From positions 31,485,019-31,549,018 of the forward strand of contig NW_027328740.1 of the NCBI RefSeq assembly GCF_048564905.1: DNA of 64,000 nt, given 5' to 3'. Source of the DNA: Vicugna pacos. Taxonomy: Eukaryota; Chordata; Mammalia; Artiodactyla; Camelidae. Numbering within the stretch: the stretch's first letter is position 1; each line of letters begins with the position of its first letter. The notes beneath the pieces were generated by a model that made no database searches, was not told the DNA's origin, and saw nothing but the letters and a program-made list of their open reading frames with translations. Shown piece by piece: positions 39,830-53,400 of this stretch. The position numbers were made by a program, and so were the translations under genes.

Positions 39830-42800
39830 TCCCTGATATTATCACATCCATTGAGTTTCCTGATATTTTTTGGCTCGTCTTTAGACTTTCTCTTCCCCTT
39901 TTCCGGTATTCTGCCTTATGTGATTCTGAGACACTGTTGTTTTTCAGTGATTTCCTGACCTCCATTTTCAACACATGGTCTGGATAGCGTTTTGCAGTCT
40001 AGTTGTTTGAAAGCTTATCTTTTGGGCCTTCAATATCTTTGGAACTGAAAATGGTACTTCCTGTTTCTTTTACTGTACTTCTTCACCTCTACTGCTCAGG
40101 TAATATCAGGTATGTAATGTGGACTTCTAGGGCTTTGTTAAGTGAAAATTTTAGACTTTTGGCTCTACGCAATTCCATGGGATTTCTGTGCGGACAATTT
40201 CTCCTAGACATTGATGCCATATCGTGTTCCTGTGTGTGTTGTCTGGTATATCTCCAATTGCTGTTGTTGCATTAGTTTTGATGAAAAACCAATACTATTT
40301 CGATTTGCATAACATCATTTTGATAATGCTTATCTCACAATTCTGAAAGTGCGCAGGACACTTCCTCTTGTGGAAATGAAGCTTCTAAAGGTTCTCAGCT
40401 CTGCATTCTGCTCTATGTCATTTTGGAGTGTTTCCAAAACAGCAAACTGAGAGTGCGCTTGTGCTTTGTAGTTCCACGGGAATGTCCCAATGAAAGCAGA
40501 TCTTCTCAGTGCTTCTCTGTCTACAGAAACACCAGTGGAAGCATATCTATGGATGTCACATATCAGGGCCTGCTGGAATGATCCCGCAGACCTACCTTGG
40601 TGTCCTCGGTGCCGTACCGTGCTGCTGCCATCCAAAATGTAGCATCCGCTTTAGGGAGATAATGCTGTAGGTAATGCTTCCTCTTCTAATGCTGTGGACT
40701 TGGACCACTCTTCCTTGTCCTCTCATCCTTGTGGCACGGGTGCACGAAGTCAACCACACAGCTGTTGCATATCCTGTGCCTCAAACCAAACCATAATCCC
40801 AGCCCAGGTTATGAATGTAGCAGATCATAAGTCTTTTCATTCTGATTTCAAAACCAAGGCCCCCTGGATCCCTCAGACCAGATGAACGATATCTCTGATT
40901 CAGCCCCACACGTGCTCTATTGGCAAAATGCCCAATTGGTCCCTGGTCCTGCAGACGCACTGGGTGTGGCCATGGGACATATCGGTAATCTCAACCACGT
41001 GACCAGTTTTGATGCTTTATCATTGGTACACATTTTGGTTTGCTCTCTTGATTCGACCCACCACATCCCACAATGCACTCCAGATCCCTGAGACTCAGCG
41101 TGTGCCATCATTCGTAGCCCTATCCCTCACAGAACGTTGCCTCTGCTACCTCAAATTTGGCAGCTGGGATCTTAGTCTCAGAATCAACTGTGGGGATATT
41201 TTGCGCTGGTTACTTTGAGTTCTGTCAGCCAAGAATCTGCTGTGCACTCTTGTAAATCTCAGCACATCACCTTCTATCCCATGTCTCCTGTCCGCTTGAG
41301 AGTGTGCGTCCACGTTAAACAGAGTTTCACCCCTGTTGCTCCATCACCAGGGGTCAGACCCTCACTGGATTCCATTTCCTTCTTTGCTTTCTCCTGCTTC
41401 CAGGTGTCCTGAGGCCTCATCCTGTCTTTGGAAGTAACAGACCTCTCTTCGGCAAGTGTTCTGTGCCAAGGGCTGGGTGAGTGGATGTTTCCATTGCTCT
41501 GTTCATGGGAGCGAGTGAGTGCAGGTTGCACTTCTTCTCTGCCAACTGGGCATCGATGAATCAACAATATCCAGATACATTTCACAGAAATGTGATATTT
41601 GCTTAGCTCTTTGTTTCTATACAGCCGTGGTGGGAGGGATGGTCCGAATACACCTGTTTTGACATTGTGTTGATATCTCATTTGCAGTCTTTAAGAAGTT
41701 TAAAAGAATTCATTTACATGTTTTGGGAGTTATACGAAAATGAAGTTATTTTTTGAAACACACTCAATCGACCTAGTAGCCAGACTTGTCAATTTTGGTA
41801 ACATTTTGTCAGCTCGACGGAAAACCTAGACAGATAGAATGCAAATTGGCAGTCCAAACTGTTAAAGGGTTCATGTCGGCTCTTTATGGTTGAAGCCTCC
41901 GAAACCAACAGGAACCATGAAATAACTATTGGAAACTTGAAATAACCCCCAAACTTGGATACACTTGTGCATTCGTGCCCTTTACTCCCAATGACACCTA
42001 CTGGCCAATATTGGCATTTCAAGGGGTAACATCCCTCTCTAGGAAAATACAAGAGGAAAAAACCAAATAGATACATTTAGGTTTGAATCCAAAAGCACCT
42101 AGAGGCATTCTAGCTAGGAGAACCCTGCTTCAATTATGCTGGTCTCTGGAGAACCAGGTGTTCTTCTATCAGTGATGAGAACGCTTAATCATCCGATCAT
42201 GTTGGGTAAAGCCATTTAACGCAACCAAGTCTGCACCCGCATGATATAGTGCCCCCGGGGGCTTGACTCAAGTGAAAGACCATCCACATAAGCTGTGTCT
42301 TTAATGTCATTGGCGACTTTTACAGTTCAGTTCACTTTCTGACTTGTACTATTTACCTTCACTGTCTTGAAAAACTGAAGCCTAATAGAGATTCATGTTC
42401 AGTCAAAGATTCCCCTCACTTACCACACTCCCTTCACCCCAGGGAAGACATAAACACAACATTTGCTGAATCTAGCGGAAGGACATCGTTTCTAGGTGTG
42501 AGCTAAGTATTCAATTTTATCTATTTCAGCCGAGACTATTTGACCTTTAAGGTGTTCACTGTTGCTCACAGAGAGTGAAGCTGGAGGAACTCTGATTCTA
42601 GGAGGGGCTTGCTCTTCTCGTAATGGCTTCATTGCAGCTCAGGTACTGATCCTTCAAAATGGATGCCTGAGTGGAGGGGAGGCAAGGGCAAGTGCTCACT
42701 AGCTAGGCCCAAACCTGGGAAAAGGCTTACCTGGGCTTGTTGGATTTTGGTCTGAATGGCTTGGGAATGCCCCTTGGGACGTGTGGATTCTCACGACCTC

Positions 42801-43262
42801 TTCCAAGAACAGGAGCGTTTTGATCATCTCTGCCATTTCTTCTTCTTCAGACGTCAGGGACCTTGGACCCGTTATTGGAGAAGAGAATTGAGGAACTTCC
42901 TCAAGTCCACGTTGGCACTCCGTATGTTTCTGCCTGTATCAGTGAGTTTCAATATGTCTCATGAATGTCTTTTGAGCCTGGTATCCTCTACAGCTGTCTC
43001 CACGCCAGTATTCTCCATTGTAGCAGAACATCTCTCATCCATGTGTTCGCATCTCTCCTCAATCCGTGCAGCCAGCTTATCGGCCAGCTTGTCTTCGTGT
43101 CTCCCCTAAAGTCGACTTCACCAGGACTGGGCAAGTCTGAAAGTACCTCGGAGCCTGACCAGTAAGCTGATGACAGGCAGATCTTCCACTGTCTGCCCTT
43201 TCAGGTTCTGGAAACTGACCTGTGACCTCAGGTCTTTGGGCAGCAGCAGTATCTCGAACTTA

Positions 43263-43553
43263 CACAGCTTCCCGGACCAAACACCTAAGCCAAGCTCCAC
43301 AGAGGGCGGCAGCCCCTCCATCACACTGATCCACCCACAGAACTCTGCCCGGTTACCTAGGATCCAACAGCCACAACAAGCCTCGCGGTACACACCAACA
43401 TTCCACCTGGAATCCAACCGCTAAGTGCCATCCCCAATGGCTGCTGCATCTTGTCAGTGTTGAGGGAGGGGCTGCATCCGACGAGAGGTTCCTAAGGTAA
43501 ATGTGATTCTACCCACTAGCGTCCCATGGGCCTTTCTTCTTCCCTCTTTCCTT
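43263..43553. promoter_or_regulatory. Conserved block of C9, CTCF-like core 43296-43309
   Basis: Core identical; private changes near 43,424 and 43,463. Confidence 0.33.
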
Positions 43554-44469
43554 TTGTTCAGAGCTCTATGCACCGTACCAATGGAGGGAAGTGTGTCCCT
43601 TTTCAGTTGATGGTTTCACACGTCTTTAAACTTTCTAACAGTTCACAGTACACAGGGACCCACTAAAGGAGACTTATGTTCCTATAATATCCGTACACCC
43701 GGAATACATATGCGTCGCCTGATTTCTGCTGAAACACCCACACTCTCAGGACATGGATCCATTGGATTCATGGGGGCTGAAATTCCAAGAAATGAAACCA
43801 ACCCCAATGTGCACTTTGCTGTCGGTCTCTTTTGCACTTAGTACACTTTGGCAGAGCTACTTGCCTTTGTTATAGGCTTCTTACATTTCTTCTCTACGTA
43901 GCCTAGAATATGGCATTCCTTCATCCTGTTGGAAGACATACAAGTCTACATCACGGACTAGGAATCCATTTGATTCCAAATCGGCATTAGTGTTAGGTCA
44001 CGATATGCTCTTATGAATCAAAATTTACGAATATGAATGCACGCTTCTGATTTCCGAATACAAGTGTGCTGAGTACATGCAAGCCACGATACTGGGTCGA
44101 TGCGTTCTGAATGACCCTTGACCTCACCTTGAGTATTTTCTTTTGAATAATCATGGTTCCCTTTGTATATGTCAGCCAACCATACCATTTTGGTGCTTGT
44201 TTGTTGGTTTGATTCTTTGTTGGTCTTCTTCTCGCTTGTTTTGCAAACACGTCAGGCCATGCATCTCTCCTTTCGCTTCAAACAGAGTCAAATAAGCTGA
44301 TTCACTTAAGAGAGTGCTTCCAATCACCTATGATTTCCTGCTTCCCTCTCCCATCTTTAGGGTTTTGATGTCCTCCTTAAGTTCTTCTTCTTTCTTCTCT
44401 GCCACACATGCTCTTCTTGCATTTCCAATAATGGTTTCTTCTTTCCATTCCATCTTGCTGCTTTTCTAT

Positions 44470-45125
44470 TCAGGGGAGTTTTCTCAACCTTTCTTTTAGA
44501 AAAACTTTTGAACTGCTGAATTCTTTTAAGATTTGCCGGTCTGTAGAATTCTCTAGCTCTGCCGTTATTTGAAATGGTGTTCATGTGGCATAGGCTACCC
44601 TAGGTGGCAGCATTTGGCCATTCAGGATATGGTCTGTGTCCTGGCACTCCTCCCTGTCCTGCAATATTGCTGCCGAGATATCAGCTGAAACCCCTCTGGA
44701 GGTTTCCTTGTGACTATGTTGTTTCCTCCAGGTGCATTTTAAATCACTCGGATATTCGTGAACTTTGTTGATTTGAATCATACAGCTGCTGGTAGGTCTA
44801 TTGGGATTCCACCTCCTTCGGATGCTGTGTAATTCCTGAATTCGCATAGATGATTCTTTCTTGGCTTTCAGCAAGTTTCAGTCTGATTTTTCTACAGATA
44901 AATTTTCAGACACTTTTTGTTTCTTTATCTCTTGCTTTTCCATCTGGGACTCATGATTTCTATTCTTTCATGCCCTGTCTTAACCCAGGGTTCAACTGCA
45001 ATGTTTTCATTTGTTTGCACTTGCTTTCCTATGTCTGCTTCTGACCGAGGTTTTTCTCTTCCCCTGTCTTCACAGTCATTCACGCGTCCCTCTGCATTAT
45101 CTAGTCTGCTAAGGACTGAATTTTA
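44470..45125 (-). mobile_element. LINE-1 ORF1 fossil in C9
   Basis: Canonical version, open stretch 44581-44874, identical in translation to C3-C7 although C9 lies between two diverged units. Confidence 0.84.
44597..44610 (+). promoter_or_regulatory. CTCF-like motif in C9
   Basis: Same 14-mer as in C1. Confidence 0.33.
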
Positions 45126-48100
45126 GCCCTGATATTATCACAACCATTGAGTTTCCTGATATTTTTGGCTCGTGTTGAGACTTTCTCTTCCCCTTTTCTG
45201 GTATTCTGCCTTTTGTGATTCTGAGACACTGGTGTTCTTCAGTGTTTTCCTGACCTTCATTTTCAACACTTGTTCTGGATAGCGTTTTGCAGACTAGTTG
45301 TTTGAAAGCTTATCTTTTGCGCCTTCAATATCTTTGGAACTGAAAATGGTACTTCCTGTTTCTTTTACTGTTCTTCTTCATCTCTACTGGTCAGGTAATA
45401 TCAGGTATCTAATGTAGACTTCTAGGGCTTTGTTAATTGAAAATTTTAGACTCTTGTCTCTACGCAATTCCATGGGATTTCTGTGAGGACAATTTCTCCT
45501 AGGCATTGATGCCATAACCTGTACCTGTGTGTGTTGTTTGGTATATCTCCAATTGCTGGTGTTGCATTAGTTGTGATGAACAATCCATTCTACTTCGATT
45601 AGCATAACTTCATTTTGATTATACTTATCTCACACTTCTGAAAGTGCACAGGACACTTCCTCTTGTGGAAATGAAGCTTCTAAAAGTTCTCAGCTCTGCA
45701 TTCTTCTCTATGTCATTTTGGAGTGTTTCCAAAACAGCAAACTGAGAGTGCTCTTCTGCTTTTTATTGCCACGGGAATGTCCCAATGAAATGAGTTCTTT
45801 CCAGAGCTTCTCTGTCTACAGAAACACCAGTGGAAGCATACCTATGGATGTCACATATCAGGGCCTGCTGGAATGATCCCGCAGACCTTCCTTGTTGTCC
45901 TAGGTGCCGTACCGTGCCGGTGCCATCCAAAATGTAGCATCCGCTTTTGGGAGATAGTGCTGAAGGGAATGCTTCCTCTTCTCGCGCTGTGGACTTGGAC
46001 CACTCTCCCTTGTCCTCTCATCCTTGTGGCACGGGTGCACGAAGGCAACCACAGAGTTGTTGCGCATCCTGTGACTCAAACCAAACCATAATCCCAGCCC
46101 AGGTTATGAATGTAGCATATCCTAAGGCTTTTCATTCTGATTTCAAATTCAAGGCCCCCTGGATCCCTCAGACCAGATGCACGATATCTCTGATTCAGCC
46201 CCACACGTGCTCTATTGGCAAAATTCCCAATTGGTCCCTGGTCCTGCAGATGTACTGGGTGTGGCCATGGGACATATCGGTAATCGCAACCGCGCGACCA
46301 GTGTGGTTGATTTATTATTGGTACACAGTTCGGTTTGCTCTCTTGATTCGACCCACCACATCCCACAACGCACTCCAGATCCCTGAGACTCAGCGTGTGC
46401 CATCATCCGTAGCTCTATGCCTCACTGACCATTGCCTCTGCTACCTCAAATTTGGCAGCTTGGATCTTGGTCTCAGAATTAACTGTGGGGATATTTTGCG
46501 CTGGTTTCTTTGAGTTCTCTCAGCCAAGCATCTGCTGTGCACTCTTGTAAATCTCAGCACATCACCTTCAAACCCTTGTCTCCTGTCCGCTTGAGAGTGT
46601 GCGTCCAAGTTAAACAGAGTTTCACCCTTGTTGCTCCATCACCAGGGGTCCGAACCTGCACTGGTTTCCATTCCCTGCTTTGCCTTCTCCTGCTTCCAGG
46701 TGTCCTGAGGCCTCATCCTGTCTTTGGGAGTAACAGACATCTCTTCGGCCAGTGTCCTATGCTAAGGGCTGGGTGAGTGGATGTTTCCATTGCTCTGTAC
46801 ATGGGAGCGAGTGAGTGCAGGTTGCACTTCTTCTCTGCCAACTGGGCATCGATGAATCAACACTATCCAGATACATTTCACAGAAATGTGATATTTGCTT
46901 AGCTCTTTGTTTCTATACAGCCGTGGTGGGAGGGATTGTCCGAAGACAACTGTTTTGACATTGTGTTGATATCCCATTTGCAGTCTTTAAGAAGTTTAAC
47001 AGAACTCATTTACATGTTTTGGGAGTTATACGAAAATGGAGTTATTTTTTGAAACACACTAAATCGACCTAGAAGCCAGACTTGTCAATTTTGGTAACAT
47101 TGTGTCAGCTCTACGGAAAAGCTAGACAGATAGAATGCAAACTAGCAGTCCAAACTGTTCAAGGGGTCATGTCAGCTCTTAACGGTTGAAGCCTCCGAAC
47201 ACAACAGGAACCATGAAATAACTATTTAAAATATGAAATAACCCCCAACCTTGGATATACTAGTGCATGTGATGTCCTTTACTCCCAATGACACCTACTG
47301 GCCAATGTTGGCATTTCAAGGAGTAACATCCCTCTCTAGGAAATTACTAGAGAAAACAAAACAAATATATACATTTAGGTTTGAATCCAAAAGCACCTTG
47401 AGGCATTAGAGCTATGAGAACCCTGCCTCAGCTATGGTAGTCTATTGAGAACCAGGTGTTCTTCTATCAGTGATGAGAACGCTTAATCATCCGATCATGT
47501 TTGGTAAAGCCATTTAACGCAACCATGTTGCACCCGCATGATATAGTGCCCACGGGGGCTTGAGTCAAGTGAAAGACGATCCACATAAGCTGTGTCTTTA
47601 ATATCATTGGCGATTTTTACAGTACAGTTCACTTTCTGACTTGTACTATTTACCTATACTTTCTGGAAAAACTGAGGCCTAATACAGATTCAAGTTCAGT
47701 CAAAGATTCCCCTCACTTACAACACTCCCTTCACCCCAGGGAAGACATAAAAACAACATTTGCTGAATCTAGCGGAAGGCCATCGTTTCTAGGTTTGAGC
47801 TAAGTATTCAATTCCTATCTATTTCAGCCGAGACTTTTTGACCTTTAAGGAGTTCACTGTTGTTCACAGATTGTGAAGCTGGAGGAACTCTGATTCTAGG
47901 AGGGGCTTGCTCTTCTCGTAATGGCTTCATTGCAGCTCAGGTACTGATCCTTCAAAATGGATGCCTGAGTGGAGGGGATGGAAGGGCAAGTGCTTGCTAG
48001 CTAGGCCCAACCTGGGAAAAGTTTTACCTGGGCTTGGTGAATTCTGCTCTGAATGGCTTGGGAATGCCCCTTGGGACGTGTGGATTCTCACGACCACTTC

Positions 48101-48559
48101 CAAGAACAGTAGCGTTTTGATCATCTCTGCCATCTCTTCTCTTTCAGACGTCAGAAATGTTGGACCCATTCTTGGAGAAGAGAATTGAGGAACTTCCTCA
48201 AGTCCACGTTGGCACTCCGTATGTTTCTGCCAGTATCAGCGAGGTTCAATATGTCTCATGAATGTCTTTTGAGCCTGGTATCCTCTACAGCTGTCTCCAC
48301 GCCAGTATTCTCCATTGTAGCAGAACATCTCTCATACATCTGTTAGCATCTCTCCTCAATCCGTGCAGCCAGCTTTTCGGCCAGCTTGTCTTCGTGTCTC
48401 CCCTAAAGTCGACTTCACCAGGACTGGGCAAGTCTGAAAGTACCTTGGAGCCTGACCAGTAAGCTGATGACAGGCAGATCTTCCACTGTCTGCCCTTTCA
48501 GTTTCTGGAAACTGACCTGTGAACTCAGGTCTTTGGGCAGCAGCAGTATCTCGAACTTA

Positions 48560-48850
48560 CACAGCTTCCCGGACCAAACACTTAAGCCAAGCTCCACAGA
48601 GGGCGGCAGCCCCTCCATCACACTGATCCACCCACAGAACTCTGCCCGGTTACCTAGGATCCAACAGCCACAACAAGCCTCGCGGTACACACCAACATTC
48701 CACCTGGAATCCAACCGCTAACTGCCATCCCCAATGGCTGCTGCATCTTGTCAGTGTTGGGGGAGGGGCTGCATCCGACGAGAGGTTCCTAAGGTAAATG
48801 TGATTCTACCCACTAGCGTCCCATGGGCCTTTCTTCTTCCCTCTTTCCTT
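48560..48850. promoter_or_regulatory. Conserved block of C10, CTCF-like core 48593-48606
   Basis: Core identical; type A marker acacttaag precedes it. Confidence 0.33.
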
Positions 48851-49670
48851 TTGTTCAGAGCTCTATGCACCGTAACAATGGAGGGAAATGTGTCCCTTTT
48901 CAGTTGATGGTTTCACACGTCTTTAAACTTTCTAACAGTTCACAGTACACATAGACCCAATAAAGGAGACTTATGTTCCTATAATATCCGTACACCCGGA
49001 ATACAGATGCGTCACCTGATTTCTGCCGAAACACCCGCACTCTCAGGACATGAATCCATTGGTTTCATGGGGGCTGAAATTCCAAGAAATGAAACCAACC
49101 CGAATGTGCACTTTGCTGTCAGTCTCTTTTGCTCTTAGTACACTTTGGCAGAGCTATTTTCCTTTGTTATAGGCTTCTTACAATTCTTCTCTACGTAGCC
49201 TAGAATATGGCATTCCTTCATCCTTTTCGAAGACATACAAGTCTACATCACGGACTAGGAATCCATTTGATTCCAAATCGGCATTAGGGTTAGGTCACGA
49301 TATGTTCTTATGAATCAAAATTTACGAATATGAATGCACGCCTCCGAATACAAGTGTGCTGAGTACATGCAAGCCGCGATAATGGGTCGATGCATGCTGA
49401 ATGATCCTTGACATCACCTTAAGTATTTTCTTTTGAATAATCATGGTTCCCTTGGTAAATATCAGCCAACCATACCATTTTGGTGTTTCTTTGTTGGTTT
49501 GATTCTTTGTTGGTCTGCTTCTCGCTTGTATTGCAAACACGACAGGCCATGCATCTCTCCTTAAGCTTGAAACAGAGAGTCAAATAAGCTGATTCACTTA
49601 AGAGAGTGCTTCCAATCACCTATGATTTCCTGCTTCCCTCTCCCATCTTTAGGGTTTTGATGTCCTCCTT

Positions 49671-49721
49671 AAGTTCTTCTTCTTTCTTCTCTGCCACACA
49701 TGCTCTTCTTGCATTTCCAAT
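49671..49721. other. Canonical-type patch inside diverged unit C10 (gene conversion tract)
   Basis: C10 otherwise follows C8. Here it carries the canonical bases (aagttcttcttctttcttct, then ccaataatgg) instead of the C8 version. C8-like markers resume by 49,741 and are present up to about 49,590 on the left. Minimum tract 51 bases, maximum about 150. A canonical neighbour such as C9 is the likely donor. Confidence 0.7.
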
Positions 49722-49761
49722 AATGGTTTCTTCTTTCCATTTCATCTTGCTGCTTTTCTAT

Positions 49762-50419
49762 TCAGGGTAGATTTCTCAACCATTCTTGTAGGATAAGTTT
49801 TGAACTGCTGAATTGTTTTAAGATTTGCCGGTTTGTGGAATTTTCTAGCTCTGCCGTTATTAGGAATGGCGGTCATGTGGCATAGGCTCCCCTAGGTGGC
49901 AGCATTTGGCCATTCAGGATATGGTCTGTGTCCTGGCACTCCTCCCTCTCCTGCAATATTGCTGCCGAGATATCAGCTGAATCCCCTCTTGAGGTTCCCT
50001 TGTGACTATGTTGTTTCCTCCAGGTGCATTTTAAATCACTGTGATATTCGTGAGCTTTGTTGATTTGAATCATACAGCTGCTGGTAGGTCTATTGGGATT
50101 CCACCTCCTTTGGATGCTGTGTAATTCCTGAATTCGCATACATGATTCTTTCTTGGCTTTCATGAAGTTTCTGTCTGATTTTTCTACAGATAAATTTTCA
50201 GACATTTTTTGTTTCCTTATCTCTTGCTTTTCCATCTGGGACCCTTATGAATTCTAGTCTTTCATGCCCTGTCTTAACCCAGGGTTCAACAGCAATGTTT
50301 ACATTGCTTTGCACTTGCTTTCCTATGTCTGCTTCTGACCAAGGTTTTTCTGATCCCATGTCTTCACAGTCATTCACGCGTCCCTCTGCATTATCTAGTC
50401 TGCTTCCGACTAAATTTTA
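49762..50419 (-). mobile_element. LINE-1 ORF1 fossil in C10 (longer open stretch)
   Basis: As in C8, there is a 120-residue open stretch (49873-50235). It differs from C8 at a few residues (NRPTSS instead of NRHTSS, AAILQEREE instead of AGILQDREE). Confidence 0.85.
49889..49902 (+). promoter_or_regulatory. CTCF-like motif in C10 (closest to consensus)
   Basis: Same 14-mer as in C8, 13 of 14 positions. Confidence 0.37.
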
Positions 50420-53400
50420 TCCCTGATATTATCACATCCATTGAGTTTCCTGATATTTTTTGGCTCGTCTTTAGACTTTCTCTTCCCCTTTTCCGGTATT
50501 CTGCCTTATGTGATTCTGAGACACTGTTGTTTTTCAGTGATTTCCTGACCTCCATTTTCAACACATGGTCTGGATAGCGTTTTGCAGTCTAGTTGTTTGA
50601 AAGCTTATCTTTTGGGCCTTCAATATCTTTGGAACTGAAAATGGTACTTCCTGTTTCTTTTACTGTACTTCTTCACCTCTACTGCTCAGGTAATATCAGG
50701 TATGTAATGTGGACTTCTAGGGCTTTGTTAAGTGAAAATTTTAGACTTTTGGCTGTATGCAATTCCATGGGATTTCTGTGCGGACAATTTCTCCTAGACA
50801 TTGATGCCATATCGTGTTCCTGTGTGTGTTGTCTGGTATATCTTCAATTGCTGTTGTTGCATTAGTTTTGATGAAAAACCAATACTATTTCGATTTGCAT
50901 AACATCATTTTGATAATGCTTATCTCACAATTCTGAAAGTGCGCAGGACACTTCCTCTTGTGGAAATGAAGCTTCTAAAGGTTCTCAGCTCTGCATTCTG
51001 CTCTATGTCATTTTGGAGTGTTTCCAAAACAGCAAACTGAGAGTGCGCTTGTGCTTTGTAGTTCCACGGGAATGTCCCAATGAAAGCAGATCTTCTCAGT
51101 GCTTCTCTGTCTACAGAAACACCAGTGGAAGCATATCTATGGATGTCACATATCAGGGCCTGCTGGAATGATCCCGCAGACCTACCTTGGTGTCCTCGGT
51201 GCCGTACCGTGCTGCTGCCATCCAAAATGTAGCATCCGCTTTAGGGAGATAATGCTGTAGGTAATGCTTCCTCTTCTAATGCTGTGGACTTGGACCACTC
51301 TTCCTTGTCCTCTCATCCTTGTGGCACGGGTGCACAAAGTCAACCACACAGCTGTTGCGTATCCTGTGCCTCAAACCAAACCATAATCCCAGCCCAGGTT
51401 ATGAATGTAGCAGATCATAAGTCTTTTCATTCTGATTTCAAAACCAAGGCCCCCTGGATCCCTCAGACCAGATGAACGATATCTCTGATTCAGCCCCACA
51501 CGTGCTCTATTGGCAAAATGCCCAATTGGTCCCTGGTCCTGCAGACGCACTGGGTGTGGCCATGGGACATATCGGTAATCTCAACCACGTGACCAGTTTT
51601 GATGCTTTATCATTGGTACACATTTTGGTTTGCTCTCTTGATTCGACCCACCACATCCCACAATGCACTCCAGATCCCTGAGACTCAGCGTGTGCCATCA
51701 TTCGTAGCCCTATCCCTCACAGAACGTTGCCTCTGCTACCTCAAATTTGGCAGCTGGGATCTTAGTCTCAGAATCAACTGTGGGGATATTTTGCGCTGGT
51801 TACTTTGAGTTCTGTCAGCCAAGAATCTGCTGTGCACTCTTGTAAATCTCAGCACATCACCTTCTATCCCATGTCTCCTGTCCGCTTGAGAGTGTGCGTC
51901 CACGTTAAACAGAGTTTCACCCCTGTTGCTCCATCACCAGGGGTCAGACCCTCACTGGATTCCATTTCCTTCTTTGCTTTCTCCTGCTTCCAGGTGTCCT
52001 GAGGCCTCATCCTGTCTTTGGAAGTAACAGACCTCTCTTCGGCAAGTGTTCTGTGCCAAGGGCTGGGTGAGTGGATGTTTCCATTGCTCTGTTCATGGGA
52101 GCGAGTGAGTGCAGGTTGCACTTCTTCTCTGCCAACTGGGCATCGATGAATCAACAATATCCAGATACATTTCACAGAAATGTGATATTTGCTTAGCTCT
52201 TTGTTTCTATACAGCCGTGGTGGGAGGGATGGTCCGAATACACCTGTTTTGACATTGTGTTGATATCTCATTTGCAGTCTTTAAGAAGTTTAAAAGAATT
52301 CATTTACATGTTTTGGGAGTTATACGAAAATGAAGTTATTTTTTGAAACACACTCAATCGACCTAGTAGCCAGACTTGTCAATTTTGGTAACATTTTGTC
52401 AGCTCGACGGAAAACCTAGACAGATAGAATGCAAATTGGCAGTCCAAACTGTTAAAGGGTTCATGTCGGCTCTTTATGGTTGAAGCCTCCGAAACCAACA
52501 GGAACCATGAAATAACTATTGGAAACTTGAAATAACCCCCAAACTTGGATACACTTGTGCATTCGTGCCCTTTACTCCCAATGACACCTACTGGCCAATA
52601 TTGGCATTTCAAGGGGTAACATCCCTCTCTAGGAAAATACAAGAGGAAAAAACCAAATAGATACATTTAGGTTTGAATCCAAAAGCACCTAGAGGCATTC
52701 TAGCTAGGAGAACCCTGCTTCAATTATGCTGGTCTCTGGAGAACCAGGTGTTCTTCTATCAGTGATGAGAACGCTTAATCATCCGATCATGTTGGGTAAA
52801 GCCATTTAACGCAACCAAGTCTGCACCTGCATGATATAGTGCCCCCGGGGGCTTGACTCAAGTGAAAGACCATCCACATAAGCTGTGTCTTTAATGTCAT
52901 TGGCGACTTTTACAGTTCAGTTCACTTTCTGACTTGTACTATTTACCTTCACTGTCTTGAAAAACTGAAGCCTAATAGAGATTCATGTTCAGTCAAAGAT
53001 TCCCCTCACTTACCACACTCCCTTCACCCCAGGGAAGACATAAACACAACATTTGCTGAATCTAGCGGAAGGACATCGTTTCTAGGTGTGAGCTAAGTAT
53101 TCAATTTTATCTATTTCAGCCGAGACTATTTGACCTTTAAGGTGTTCACTGTTGTTCACAGAGAGTGAAGCTGGAGGAACTCTGATTCTAGGAGGGGCTT
53201 GCTCTTCTCGTAATGGCTTCATTGCAGCTCAGGTACTGATCCTTCAAAATGGATGCCTGAGTGGAGGGGAGGCAAGGGCAAGTGCTCACTAGCTAGGCCC
53301 AAACCTGGGAAAAGGCTTACCTGGGCTTGTTGAATTTTGGTCTGAATGGCTTGGGAATGCCCCTTGGGACGTGTGGATTCTCACGACCTCTTCCAAGAAC

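Larger units (their letters stand above)
38340..42230. repeat. Diverged segment in C8
   Basis: This segment differs from the canonical units at many scattered positions and small indels. Examples are tattgcaaacacgac near 38,940 and a CCCGGG site at 42,254-42,259 where canonical units read cccacgggg. It contains the L1 ORF1 fossil and the GC-richer segment. Outside this segment the unit is close to canonical, so it behaves as a replaced or anciently separate block. Confidence 0.8.
37078..42370. repeat. Repeat unit C8 (diverged subtype, 5293 bp)
   Basis: The left ~1.2 kb resembles the canonical type with an A leader. From about 38,340 to 42,230 it is a distinct, diverged subtype that is otherwise found only in C10. 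It returns to type B sequence at its right end. The unit is four bases shorter than the canonical one. Its L1 ORF1 fossil keeps a longer uninterrupted reading stretch (39283-39645, minus) than the canonical copies. Confidence 0.95.
37078..47667. repeat. Higher-order repeat, copy 1 (C8+C9, 10,590 bp)
   Basis: C8 (diverged) followed by C9 (canonical) is repeated as C10 followed by C11, with all landmarks displaced by exactly 10,590 bases (37672/48262, 42965/53555). C8 and C10 share a segment unlike any other unit here, so the pair was duplicated as a block rather than unit by unit. Confidence 0.85.
42371..47667. repeat. Repeat unit C9 (canonical, type B leader)
   Basis: This 5297-bp canonical unit lies between the two diverged units C8 and C10. 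Private changes include G near 43424 and A near 43463. Its tail is type A and leads into C10. Confidence 0.95.
48935..52820. repeat. Diverged segment in C10
   Basis: This is the counterpart of the C8 segment at +10,590, with only a few differences between the two copies (for example near 49,208, 49,394 and 50,754) plus the canonical-type patch near 49,671-49,721. Confidence 0.8.
47668..52960. repeat. Repeat unit C10 (diverged subtype, 5293 bp)
   Basis: The unit is nearly identical to C8, including the diverged segment at about 48,935-52,820. The notable exception is a short canonical-type patch around 49,671-49,721. It sits exactly 10,590 bases from C8. Confidence 0.95.
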
